64,000 bases of DNA, taken from contig NZ_FLLQ01000001.1 in the NCBI RefSeq assembly GCF_900088415.1, forward strand, positions 1,302,001-1,366,000. The letters are read 5' to 3'. Numbering within the stretch: the first letter of the stretch is position 1; each line of letters begins with the position of its first letter. This document shows, one piece after another, positions 36,169 through 45,167 of this stretch. This stretch comes from Vibrio mediterranei. GTDB taxonomy: Bacteria > Pseudomonadota > Gammaproteobacteria > Enterobacterales > Vibrionaceae. The position numbers and the translations under genes were made by a program. The notes under the pieces are model-generated. The model saw nothing but the letters and a program-made list of their open reading frames with translations. It ran no database searches and had not been told where the DNA came from.

Positions 36169-39100
36169 ATGTTTACAGCAACAGATGTGCTAAAAACGGA
36201 GTTTGTTGAGCAGCCGCTTGAACAGCTCTGGTCACTGATCTCTCCACTTTACATGGTGGATGAGTCTCAATGGTTGAAACAGCTTTTACCTCTGGCGACG
36301 CCGCAAGGCGATGAAGCCCAGCAAATCCCACAGAAAACCACCGAGCTTATCGAAGCCATCCGTGCCGATAAAAATGCCATTCAAATGATTGATGCTTTGC
36401 TGCTTGAGTACAGTTTAGATACTCAAGAAGGCATTTTGCTGATGTGTTTAGCAGAAGCGTTAATGCGCATTCCTGATTCTGCAACGGCTGATGCGCTTAT
36501 TCGCGACAAACTGAGTGTCGCTGATTGGAAATCTCACCTGAAAAATTCTGACTCTGTGTTTGTCAATGCGTCAACATGGGGTCTTATGCTGACGGGCAAA
36601 GTTGTCGGGCTTGCTGAGTCTGAATCACAAAGCCCAGCAAAAGCAGTGAACCGTTTAGTCAACAAGTTCTCAGAGCCTGTGATTCGTAAAGCCATGTATC
36701 AGGCCATGAAGATCATGGGTCATCAGTTTGTTTTGGGCCGCAGCATTGGTGAAGCTCAGAAGAATGGCAAAAAGATGCGTGATCGCGGTTTTACCTACTC
36801 TTATGACATGCTAGGTGAAGCGGCGCTCACTAAATCTGATGCTGACAAGTATTTCAAAGACTACCTGATGGCGATCGAAGCAGTAGGCAGTGATAAATAC
36901 GGCTTAGATACTATTCCAGCACCATCAGTTTCAATCAAGCTGTCGGCACTTCACCCTCGCTACGAAGTCGCTAACGAAGAGCGCGTGCTGACTGAGCTTT
37001 GCGATACGTTAACTCAGCTTCTCACTCGAGCACGAGAGCTGGATGTGGCGATTACGATTGATGCGGAAGAAGCTGACCGTCTTGAGCTATCACTTAAATT
37101 ATTTGAGAAAGTGTATCGTAGCGACGTGGCAAAAGGGTGGGGCAAGTTTGGTCTGGTGATCCAGGCTTATTCTAAGCGTGCACTTCCTGTTTTGGTTTGG
37201 GTTAACGCTTTAGCGAAGCAGCAAGGCGACCTGATTCCACTCCGCTTAGTGAAAGGTGCGTATTGGGACAGCGAAATCAAATGGTCTCAGCAAGCGGGCT
37301 ATGATGCGTACCCTGTCTATACCCGTAAAGAAGCGACCGATGTTGCATACCTAGCGTGCGCTCGATTCCTATTGAGTGAAAACGTGCGTGGCAATATTTT
37401 CCCGCAGTTTGCGAGTCACAATGCACACACAGTGACGGCTATTGCGACAATGGCTCAGCACACCGATTACGAATTCCAGCGTTTACATGGTATGGGTGAT
37501 TCACTTTATGACCATGTGATGGATACGCATAAACAGCCAGTACGAATCTACGCACCAGTGGGTAGTCACAAAGACTTGCTGCCATACCTAGTGCGTCGTC
37601 TGTTGGAAAACGGTGCAAACAGCAGCTTTGTTCACCGCCTTGTTGATGCGCGTTGTCCTGTTGACAGCTTAACTGTTCATCCGGTAGACGCATTGCTCGC
37701 CAATGACACCCTACACAACGCTAATATCGATCTACCTCCCGCTATTTTTGCCGATCGTAAAAACTCCGTGGGTGTGAACGTTGATATTGAGAGCGAAGTG
37801 AAAGACTACGAGCACAAAGTTGAAGTGTTCCGAGCTAAGCAGTGGCAAGGTGCTCCGATCATTAATGGTCAATCGCAATACGAAAGCATGATCAAGGAAG
37901 GTACTAACGTTGATACGATCACTGCGCCTTATGATCGCCGTCTTGTCGTGGGGCAAGTGGCTATGGCTAACCTTGATCATGTTTCCGAAGCTATCCGAGT
38001 AGCAGAGCAAGGTTTCACTAGTTGGTCGCAGACACCATATGTTGAGCGTGGTCAGTGCTTACTAACATTGGCAGACAAGCTAGAAGAAAATCTTCATGAG
38101 TTGGTGGCGATTTGCCATCAGGAAGCGGGTAAGACCATTCACGACAGTATTGATGAAGTGCGCGAAGCGGTCGATTTCTGTCGTTACTATGCGAAACAAC
38201 CACATATTTTTGAAACGCAATCGGTACTTGGCTTTGACGGTCAGTCAAAAACATTGACACGCGGCGGACGAGGTGTGTTTGTTTGTATTAGTCCGTGGAA
38301 CTTCCCACTGGCGATTTTCCTAGGTCAGGTCACGGCAGCATTGGTTGCGGGTAATACCGTTGTGGCTAAACCTGCGGAGCAAACTTCTCTTATCGCTGTA
38401 CGTGCTGTTGAGTTAATGCTTGAAGCAGGCTTCCCTGCTGATGCGATTCAACTGATTACAGGACGCGGTGCTGATGTAGGTCAGGCGTTAACCTCGCACC
38501 CAGCGATTGCTGGTGTTGCCTTTACTGGCTCTACGCCAACGGCCCAGCGCATCAATAGCACGCTTGCAGCACGTCAAGTTGCGCCAGTACCATTTATTGC
38601 AGAGACCGGCGGTCAAAATGCGATGATTGTTGACTCGACCGCACTGCCTGAGCAAGTCGTTCGCGATGTTGTTCGCTCTGCCTTCGCTTCTGCCGGACAG
38701 CGCTGTTCTGCATTGCGTGTTCTGTTTATTCAAGAGGACATTGCGGAGCGTGTTATTAACCTGATTCAAGGCGCAATGGATGAGCTTAAAGTGGGCTTGC
38801 CATATCTGCATGCTACCGATGTGGGCCCAGTAATTGATGCCAATGCGAAGCAAAAACTACTGGCACATATTGAAGCGATGACAAAACAAGGCAACAAAGT
38901 GGCGCAACTGTCGCTTGATGCCGAGTGCCAAGAAGGGGATTTTGTACCGCCTTGTGCGTTTGAAATTTCTGATATCTCTGTGCTAACGGAAGAACATTTC
39001 GGTCCTATTCTCCATATCGTCCGCTTCAAAGCATCTGAACTACCAAAAGTGGTTGATAGCATCAACGCCACAGGTTTTGGCTTGACGCTAGGTGTCCACA

Positions 39101-39309
39101 GCCGTAATGAATCGACGTACGAGTGGGTGGAAAAACACGCTCGAGTGGGGAACTGCTACATCAACCGTGATCAAGTCGGTGCGGTGGTAGGGGTTCAACC
39201 ATTTGGAGGACAGGGTCTCTCCGGAACTGGACCAAAAGCTGGTGGCCCACACTACCTATATCGCTTTACTGATGTCATTAACGCCAACGCTAATCAAGCG
39301 GCGAAATAA
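36169..39309 (+). CDS. putA: Bifunctional proline dehydrogenase / glutamate-semialdehyde dehydrogenase
   Basis: 1046 residues. The N-terminal half is the FAD proline dehydrogenase (YSYDMLGEAAL; RLVKGAYWDSEIK; FVHRLVDARCPVDSL). The C-terminal half is the NAD aldehyde dehydrogenase, with ISPWNFPLAIFLGQ, general base Glu812 in ETGGQNAM and catalytic Cys846 in AGQRCSALR. It oxidises proline to glutamate. It lacks the N-terminal ribbon-helix-helix DNA-binding domain of E. coli PutA (1320 residues), so it should not repress its own operon. The GAGG ribosome binding site precedes ATG 36169. It heads putA, an ALDH-like gene and putP. Confidence 0.97.
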   Translation: MFTATDVLKTEFVEQPLEQLWSLISPLYMVDESQWLKQLLPLATPQGDEAQQIPQKTTELIEAIRADKNAIQMIDALLLEYSLDTQEGILLMCLAEALMRIPDSATADALIRDKLSVADWKSHLKNSDSVFVNASTWGLMLTGKVVGLAESESQSPAKAVNRLVNKFSEPVIRKAMYQAMKIMGHQFVLGRSIGEAQKNGKKMRDRGFTYSYDMLGEAALTKSDADKYFKDYLMAIEAVGSDKYGLDTIPAPSVSIKLSALHPRYEVANEERVLTELCDTLTQLLTRARELDVAITIDAEEADRLELSLKLFEKVYRSDVAKGWGKFGLVIQAYSKRALPVLVWVNALAKQQGDLIPLRLVKGAYWDSEIKWSQQAGYDAYPVYTRKEATDVAYLACARFLLSENVRGNIFPQFASHNAHTVTAIATMAQHTDYEFQRLHGMGDSLYDHVMDTHKQPVRIYAPVGSHKDLLPYLVRRLLENGANSSFVHRLVDARCPVDSLTVHPVDALLANDTLHNANIDLPPAIFADRKNSVGVNVDIESEVKDYEHKVEVFRAKQWQGAPIINGQSQYESMIKEGTNVDTITAPYDRRLVVGQVAMANLDHVSEAIRVAEQGFTSWSQTPYVERGQCLLTLADKLEENLHELVAICHQEAGKTIHDSIDEVREAVDFCRYYAKQPHIFETQSVLGFDGQSKTLTRGGRGVFVCISPWNFPLAIFLGQVTAALVAGNTVVAKPAEQTSLIAVRAVELMLEAGFPADAIQLITGRGADVGQALTSHPAIAGVAFTGSTPTAQRINSTLAARQVAPVPFIAETGGQNAMIVDSTALPEQVVRDVVRSAFASAGQRCSALRVLFIQEDIAERVINLIQGAMDELKVGLPYLHATDVGPVIDANAKQKLLAHIEAMTKQGNKVAQLSLDAECQEGDFVPPCAFEISDISVLTEEHFGPILHIVRFKASELPKVVDSINATGFGLTLGVHSRNESTYEWVEKHARVGNCYINRDQVGAVVGVQPFGGQGLSGTGPKAGGPHYLYRFTDVINANANQAAK

Positions 39310-39320
39310 GGAGAAAAATC

Positions 39321-40010
39321 ATGGTCAATAACGCAACTATTTTCTCCGATGTTTTGACAGCATGGGAAGGTTGGAATCTTAGTGATTTTGCTGAGCAACG
39401 TGAGTGCTTACTTTCTGCTCAGCGTAATATGAATGAACTGAACGCTACGCTCGCTAGCGTGATGGCATTCCATATTCAACAAGCTAACGTGTTATTAGCT
39501 AACCCGCATGTGATGCCAGGGCCAACGGGTGAAACCAATGAGCTTTATGCGGCGGGGCGTGGTGTGGTTTTAGTGGTTCTAGAGAGCGAAGAAGCACAAG
39601 CTAAGATCGCGGCAATGGCGCAAATTACCGCAGCACTTATCGCTGGTAATGGTGTCATTGTTTGTTCTGGTAACGACAAGTTTAATCAAATTTTAAAATC
39701 GGCAGTCGAGCGTTCTCAACTGCCTACTAACCTAGTTCAATTTGTGGCTTTAGAAGAAGCTTCCACCTTTATCGAGTTCGATGTACGAGTGGTTGGTCTT
39801 GTTGGCTCTAAAGACACTGAATGGCAGGTTAACCATCAACTGGCTAATCGCGATGGAGCGATAGGTCTTTTGGTGTCTGAGACGGATTTGGCGCTGCTGC
39901 CTGTGGCGCACGATCCGAATCTCGTGTTGAGGTTCATAACAGAAAGAACAAGAACCATCAATATTACAGCAGTGGGGGGCAACGCTACTTTGCTTGAGCT
40001 TGGTAGCTAG
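39321..40010 (+). CDS. Degenerate aldehyde-dehydrogenase-like protein linked to putA
   Basis: 229 residues, 11 bp after putA with an AAGGAG site. The middle (GRGVVLVVLESEEAQAKIA, then ITAALIAGNGVIVCSG) parallels the NAD-binding segment of PutA's dehydrogenase half (GRGVFVCISPWNFPLAIFL, then VTAALVAGNTVVAKPA). The Asn of the catalytic loop, the general base and the catalytic Cys are missing. It thus looks like a shortened, non-catalytic ALDH derivative retained in the proline operon. It is sometimes annotated as P5C dehydrogenase in Vibrio, but the visible residues do not support enzymatic activity. Its function is unknown; a PutA-interacting or scaffolding role is a guess. Confidence 0.7.
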   Translation: MVNNATIFSDVLTAWEGWNLSDFAEQRECLLSAQRNMNELNATLASVMAFHIQQANVLLANPHVMPGPTGETNELYAAGRGVVLVVLESEEAQAKIAAMAQITAALIAGNGVIVCSGNDKFNQILKSAVERSQLPTNLVQFVALEEASTFIEFDVRVVGLVGSKDTEWQVNHQLANRDGAIGLLVSETDLALLPVAHDPNLVLRFITERTRTINITAVGGNATLLELGS

Positions 40011-40034
40011 TGACATAAGGTTACGGACCCCTAC

Positions 40035-40067
40035 CAGCCTCCAATATCACCGTTATGTTGGAGGCTG
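40035..40067 (+). promoter_or_regulatory. Strong intercistronic hairpin before putP
   Basis: A 13-bp stem (10 GC-rich pairs CAGCCTCCAA/TTGGAGGCTG plus three more, one G-T) with a 7-nt loop lies between the ALDH-like gene and putP. No T-run follows, so it is more likely an mRNA processing or stability element than a terminator. Confidence 0.55.
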
Positions 40068-40090
40068 TATTCTAGGATGAGGAAATAATA

Positions 40091-41584
40091 ATGATTCAAA
40101 ATAGCTTCGCTATTACAACTACTTTCATCGCTTATTTGGCGTTGATGCTCGCTATCGGTGTGATTGCTTACAAGCGCACGGCCAATTCTAGCGACTACTT
40201 TCTAGGTGGTCGTTCATTAGGACCATGGCCAGCGGCTTTGTCTGCAGGTGCATCGGATATGAGTGGCTGGTTACTGCTAGGTCTTCCTGGCTATGCGTAT
40301 GCAGCAGGTATTGAAGCTTTCTGGCTTGCTGGCGGCTTGCTGGTAGGTACATGGCTAAACTGGCTAATCTGTGCAAAACGACTACGTACTTACAGTATTA
40401 CTACTGACGCACTGACCCTGCCTGAATATTTGTCTCGTCGTTTTAACGACAATTCAAAAGTGATTCAGGTTGTATCTGCGTTCTTCATTTTGCTTTTCTT
40501 CCTTTTCTATACCAGTTCTGGTCTAGTGGCAGGTGGTAAACTGTTTGAAACAGTATTTGGCTTGGATTACACCATTGCCGTCATCATCGGTACGGTATGT
40601 GTTGTCTCGTACACGTTATTCGGTGGCTTCCTAGCAGTATCTTGGACTGACTTAGTTCAGGGCCTATTGATGGCAGCGGCACTGATGATTGTTCCTGTGA
40701 TTGGTATGCAAGGTGGGTTCGGTCAGCTAACGTCTGATCTTGAAGCCATTAACCCAGAGCTTCTTACTCTATGGAATGACACGAAAGGCCAGCCGCTATC
40801 TGCAATCGCTATCATCTCTCTAGTGGCATGGGGTCTAGGTTACTTTGGTCAGCCACACATCCTCGCGCGTTTTAAAGCATCTCGTTCAAACAAAGACTTA
40901 ACGACTGCTCGTCGTATTGCTGTAGTTTGGTCTGCGTTGTCTATGCTTGGTGCAATGCTAGTGGGTGTTGTAGGTCTGGTTTACACTACAGGCACTGGTG
41001 GCGATGTACTGGCAGATGGTGAGAAAATCTTCATGTTACTAGTTAATGCGCTATTCCACCCAGTAGTCGCTGGTATCCTTTTGGCTGCAATTCTCGCGGC
41101 TATTATGAGTACAGCGGATTCTCAGCTATTGGTGTCTTCGTCGGCGTTGGCAGAAGATTTCTACAAGCAAATCATCAACAAAGATGCGACATCTGAGCAA
41201 GTAGTGATGGTAGGTCGTGTCGGTGTTATCTTATTGTCAATTATCGCACTGGTTCTTGCGATGACTCCAGACAGCTCGGTACTTGGACTAGTGTCTTATG
41301 CGTGGGCTGGGTTCGGTGCTGCCTTTGGTCCTGCAATCCTACTAAGCCTATACTGGTCTGGTATGAACCGTAATGGCGCTATCGCGGGTATTTTAGTTGG
41401 TGGTGTGACTATCGTAGTTTGGAAACAGCTAACTGGCGGCATCTTCGATATCTACGAAATCGTTCCTGGGTTTATCCTATCTTGGATTGCGATTATGGTA
41501 GTTAGCTCAATGACTGGTGGCCCAGACAAAGCGGTTCAAGCTCAGCATGAAGCATTTGAGAAGAACCTAGTCGAGTTAGACTAA
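40091..41584 (+). CDS. putP: Sodium/proline symporter
   Basis: A 497-residue SSS-family transporter with about thirteen helices. N-terminal SSDYFLGGRSLGPWPAALSAGASDMSGWLLLGLPG is the PutP pattern here split as SSDYFLGGRSLG and ASDMSGWLLLGLPGYAY. The helix with ILAAIMSTADSQLLVSSSALAED carries Na+-site Ser/Thr residues. It imports proline for PutA upstream. The GAGGA ribosome binding site is good, and a terminator follows the gene. Confidence 0.96.
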   Translation: MIQNSFAITTTFIAYLALMLAIGVIAYKRTANSSDYFLGGRSLGPWPAALSAGASDMSGWLLLGLPGYAYAAGIEAFWLAGGLLVGTWLNWLICAKRLRTYSITTDALTLPEYLSRRFNDNSKVIQVVSAFFILLFFLFYTSSGLVAGGKLFETVFGLDYTIAVIIGTVCVVSYTLFGGFLAVSWTDLVQGLLMAAALMIVPVIGMQGGFGQLTSDLEAINPELLTLWNDTKGQPLSAIAIISLVAWGLGYFGQPHILARFKASRSNKDLTTARRIAVVWSALSMLGAMLVGVVGLVYTTGTGGDVLADGEKIFMLLVNALFHPVVAGILLAAILAAIMSTADSQLLVSSSALAEDFYKQIINKDATSEQVVMVGRVGVILLSIIALVLAMTPDSSVLGLVSYAWAGFGAAFGPAILLSLYWSGMNRNGAIAGILVGGVTIVVWKQLTGGIFDIYEIVPGFILSWIAIMVVSSMTGGPDKAVQAQHEAFEKNLVELD

Positions 41585-41620
41585 TCACCATCTTTGTGAT
41601 TTAGCATAGTTAATACATCA

Positions 41621-41652
41621 AATGGCCCTCAGTTACTGAGGGCCATTTTTTT
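41621..41652 (+). terminator. Intrinsic terminator of putP
   Basis: A 12-bp stem AATGGCCCTCAG/CTGAGGGCCATT with a 3-nt loop, followed by a seven-base T-run. Confidence 0.92.
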
Positions 41653-41824
41653 AGTTCTATTAATACAAAAAAGTGTATGCCACTCAGACAATTGAAGATA
41701 AATCTCAATAACTGAATCATATTTAATCGACTTCTAAATTCTGCACTATCGTTCAAGCGAATCGGTTTGATTAACATGCATCTCGTCAGCTTAACAAAGC
41801 AAAATAATTTTGAACGAGGTATCC

Positions 41825-43834
41825 ATGAAACAGTCAACTAAAACGCTCTTCACACTCCTTCCGCTTACTATGGTTATGGCCCAGGCACTCAATGCCGCGC
41901 CATTAGATAGTTATGACTTCACTGCGAACTCAAAGGGTGCAACGTCATACACGGCAAAGGCCAACCAAGAGGTTTACAAACAGTTAGACTTCAACAATAA
42001 AAAAGCGTTTGAAGAAGTAGATCGCGGCTTTATTGCTCCCCTAGATAATGGTGGACTCATCAAAGGTATTGCTGATGTGCCAGCAATGCAGTTTGTGCAA
42101 GGTAAACAAGCACCAGATACGGTGAACCCAAGCTTATGGCGTCATTCTCAGTTGGTAAACCGTGGCGGTTTGTACGAAGTGCTACCAAACAAAATCTATC
42201 AGGTACGCGGTAATGATGTGTCTAACTTAACCATCATCGAAACGGACAACGGCATCATTCTTTATGATATCGAATATTCACCAGAAACCATGAAAGCGGC
42301 TTATGAGCTTTACGCGAAGCATCGAGGCAACCGTCCGTTAAAAGCTATCATCATTTCACACTCTCACACCGACCATTATGGTGGCATTGAAGGTGTTATT
42401 AAGTCAGGTCTTGCATCTGAGCAAGATATTGCGAGTGGCAAGATTCCAGTATATGTACCACAAGGTTTTGTTGAGCATGCCGTAGGTGAAAACGTACTGT
42501 TTGGTAACATTATGAGTCGTCGTGCTGTGTACCAATATGGCTTCCTGCTACCGAAAAATGAAAAAGGTATTACCACAGCAGCACTAGGTCCGCTGGTGGC
42601 TGCGGGTGCTAATGGCTTGCCAACTACGGTTCACGAAATCACTAAGCAAAAAGAATCGGTTACCATTGATGGTTTGCAATTCGACTTCCGTTTGGTTCCT
42701 GAATCAGAAGCGCCATCGGAAATGGTCTTCGAAATCCCAGCTTGGGGTGCGGTTTCTATGGCTGAAGACGTTAATCATCTTCAACACAACATTTACACGA
42801 TGCGCGGCGCTAAAACGCGTGACGCTGGTAAATGGGCGAAATACATCAATAATGCGATTGTTGAATGGCACGACAGTGCGAAAGTACTATTTGGCCCTCA
42901 TACATGGCCAACTTGGGGTAACGAAGAAGTCATTAACTACATGAAAGGTCAGCGTGATTTGTACAAAGCGATTAACGACCAAACCACTCGATTAGCTAAC
43001 TACGGTTATCGTCCAAGAGATATTGCTAAGAAGATCGAAATCGCTGACCCGATCATGAAACAGTGGAACAACCGAGATTACTACGGCAACTTCGAAAACA
43101 ATGTCATTGCTACCTACGTTAACAACCTAGGTTGGTTCGACGGTAACCCAGTGGAAATAGCTCGTCACACTGATGCAGATACCGGTAAGCGTTATGTTGA
43201 GAGCTTTGGTGGCGAGGATGTCGTGATTGAGAAAGCGCTGGATTACTACCAACAAGGTGATTATGCATTTACTGTTCAGCTGCTAAACAACATTGAGTCG
43301 TATAACAAAGACAACAAGAAAGCCAATTACTTGATGGCTGATGCGTTTGAACAACTAGGCTTCCAAGAGGAAACCGCGCTTAATCGCAACTGGTATTTGA
43401 CGGCTGCAAAAGAGCTTCGTAACGATAACTTGTTGCCACAAGTTGTGAACTCAGCAGGTCCAGATGTGATTAAAGCCATTCCTTCTGATTTGATGATGGA
43501 TGTGTTCGCAACACGTATCGTTCCTCAGAAGTCATTAGATGCAGGCCGAATTGCCTTTGATTTTGAATTAAACGGAGAATCATTTGGTGTAGAAGTCGAG
43601 AATGGTGTAATGAACTCAGCGCTGGATTATCACCCTCAAGATTCAATGGGTACGATCAAAGCCGATAACATGACGCTGTTTGGTATCATCAGCCACAAAC
43701 TGACAGTAAAAGATGCCCTTGCTACTGGTGCGTTAAAAGTAACCGGAGACCAATCGGTACTGAACAAGTTTATGGGCGTTCTAGATAGCAATATCCCAGC
43801 AAACTTCAACTTGATTCAACCGCGTATGAACTAA
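41825..43834 (+). CDS. SdsA-like alkylsulfatase (metallo-beta-lactamase fold)
   Basis: 669 residues from ATG 41825 (GAGG upstream). A signal peptide (~1-25, ending LNAA) directs it to the periplasm or outside. The binuclear zinc motif is His179-x-His181-x-Asp183-His184 in HSHTDHYGG, with further ligands in the EDVNH region and HTWP. A helical dimerisation domain and a C-terminal SCP2-like lipid-binding domain (~550-669) complete the SdsA architecture. It should release sulfate from linear alkyl sulfates such as SDS. It is monocistronic, with its own terminator. Confidence 0.88.
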   Translation: MKQSTKTLFTLLPLTMVMAQALNAAPLDSYDFTANSKGATSYTAKANQEVYKQLDFNNKKAFEEVDRGFIAPLDNGGLIKGIADVPAMQFVQGKQAPDTVNPSLWRHSQLVNRGGLYEVLPNKIYQVRGNDVSNLTIIETDNGIILYDIEYSPETMKAAYELYAKHRGNRPLKAIIISHSHTDHYGGIEGVIKSGLASEQDIASGKIPVYVPQGFVEHAVGENVLFGNIMSRRAVYQYGFLLPKNEKGITTAALGPLVAAGANGLPTTVHEITKQKESVTIDGLQFDFRLVPESEAPSEMVFEIPAWGAVSMAEDVNHLQHNIYTMRGAKTRDAGKWAKYINNAIVEWHDSAKVLFGPHTWPTWGNEEVINYMKGQRDLYKAINDQTTRLANYGYRPRDIAKKIEIADPIMKQWNNRDYYGNFENNVIATYVNNLGWFDGNPVEIARHTDADTGKRYVESFGGEDVVIEKALDYYQQGDYAFTVQLLNNIESYNKDNKKANYLMADAFEQLGFQEETALNRNWYLTAAKELRNDNLLPQVVNSAGPDVIKAIPSDLMMDVFATRIVPQKSLDAGRIAFDFELNGESFGVEVENGVMNSALDYHPQDSMGTIKADNMTLFGIISHKLTVKDALATGALKVTGDQSVLNKFMGVLDSNIPANFNLIQPRMN

Positions 43835-43860
43835 TCGTACAAAATAAGTAGACAAACGAG

Positions 43861-43885
43861 AAAGCCCACGACAACGTGGGCTTTT
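43861..43885. terminator. Bidirectional intrinsic terminator
   Basis: A perfect 10-bp stem AAAGCCCACG/CGTGGGCTTT with an ACAA tetraloop between the convergent alkylsulfatase and cydX genes. Confidence 0.9.
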
Positions 43886-43903
43886 GTCTTTTCAGACAAT
43901 GGA

Positions 43904-44008
43904 TTAACCATCCATATCTTCTTTATTGCGTTGCTCTAACCACATCGCATTGATGACCCCGAAGGAGCATGCGAGCAACACACCTAGAACCCAACAGATA
44001 TACCACAT
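43904..44008 (-). CDS. cydX: Cytochrome bd small subunit CydX
   Basis: A 34-residue single-helix protein (MWYICWVLGVLLACSFGV, then INAMWLEQRNKED), too short for most gene callers. It starts at ATG 44008 behind GGGAG, 13 bp after cydB. The N-terminal MWY-W pattern and trailing acidic tail are those of CydX/YbgT, which stabilises the haem groups of cytochrome bd. The reading frame also extends upstream into cydB, but that part is a shadow. Confidence 0.9.
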   Translation of the reverse strand: MWYICWVLGVLLACSFGVINAMWLEQRNKEDMDG

Positions 44009-44021
44009 ACGTTTTATCTCC

Positions 44022-45158
44022 CTAGTACAGCGATGTGCTGTTGTCTTCAATGAATTGCTTGTCGATTCGGCCGAACATCTTGTAATAACACCAAGTCGTG
44101 TATCCAAGGATTACAGGGACAACCACAACGGCGACCACTGAGATGATGCTGAGCGTTTTGTAGCTTGACGTGGCATCCCACAACGTCAAGCTGTGAGAAG
44201 GTACTAAACTTGATGGAATAATCATTGGAAATAGTGCAATGCCTGCGGTCAATATGATGGTTAGAATTGCCAAACTCGAGCACAAAAATGCCCAGCCAGC
44301 GTGCTTAGCCGTGGACAGCAGTGCTGAACAAAGTAACATAGCGCATGCCGTGAGAGGTACGATAAATAACGTAGGGTAGCTAACAAAGTTATGCAGCATA
44401 TTATGGCTGACAACCGAGACCTCTTTGCTTACTGGGTTTGAAACGCCATTGGTATCGATAAGGCTTTGGATGATATAGCCATCTTGGCCATTGGCGATGA
44501 CGCCACCGACAACGAACATAATCAGCGCGGTACACGCGGTCCACACTGCGATGGATCGTGCTCTTTCATTAAGCTCTCCTACCGTTTTTAGTTGCAGGAA
44601 GGTAGCTCCTTGAAGCAGAGTCATGGCCACCGCCACGACACTGCACGCTATGGGGAGAGGAGTAAACAAGCTCCAAAATCCGCCCTTATAACTGATCATC
44701 AGCAATTCATTGAGCTCGAATGGCAGACCTACAAACAAATTGCCAAAGCCAATACCAAATACTAAAGGTGGTACGAGACCACTGACAGTTAGAGCAACAT
44801 CACAAGCGCGTCGCCATCTAGGGTCGTCAATTTTGTTGCGATAATCCATGCCAATAGGGCGCAACCATAGCGCGGCAAGAACAAGAACCAATGCCAAGTA
44901 AAAACTAGAGAAAGCTGTGGCATAGACGGCAGGCCAGATGGCGAATATCGCTCCCCCCGCAGTGATCAGCCAAACTTGGTTCCCGTCCCAATGCGGGGCA
45001 ATGCTATTGATCATAACCCTACGTTCAACATTACTTTTTCCGGCAACAGGCAGTAGTGCGGCGACGCCCATATCGAAGCCGTCGGCGATAGCAAAACCAA
45101 TGATCAGGATGCCGACAATCGCCCATGTGAAAAGGCGGAGTGCTTCATAGTCAAACAT
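44022..45158 (-). CDS. cydB: Cytochrome bd ubiquinol oxidase subunit II
   Basis: 378 residues with eight or nine helices. The early GFAIADGFDMGVAALLP motif and HWDGNQVWLITAGGAIFAIWP motif are CydB hallmarks. It partners CydA in the bd oxidase, which reduces oxygen to water with quinol electrons and needs no copper. AAGGAGG precedes the ATG. It is 9 bp after cydA and followed by cydX. Confidence 0.96.
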   Translation of the reverse strand: MFDYEALRLFTWAIVGILIIGFAIADGFDMGVAALLPVAGKSNVERRVMINSIAPHWDGNQVWLITAGGAIFAIWPAVYATAFSSFYLALVLVLAALWLRPIGMDYRNKIDDPRWRRACDVALTVSGLVPPLVFGIGFGNLFVGLPFELNELLMISYKGGFWSLFTPLPIACSVVAVAMTLLQGATFLQLKTVGELNERARSIAVWTACTALIMFVVGGVIANGQDGYIIQSLIDTNGVSNPVSKEVSVVSHNMLHNFVSYPTLFIVPLTACAMLLCSALLSTAKHAGWAFLCSSLAILTIILTAGIALFPMIIPSSLVPSHSLTLWDATSSYKTLSIISVVAVVVVPVILGYTTWCYYKMFGRIDKQFIEDNSTSLY

Positions 45159-45167
45159 ATGACCTCC

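Noticed and set aside
40035..40067. Intrinsic terminator between the ALDH-like gene and putP
   Set aside because: The stem is strong but no T-run follows, and putP belongs functionally to the proline operon.
44009..44107. A 67-residue form of the cydX frame reaching into cydB
   Set aside because: The CydX-like sequence begins at ATG 44008 with its own ribosome binding site; the upstream part is an out-of-frame shadow of cydB.
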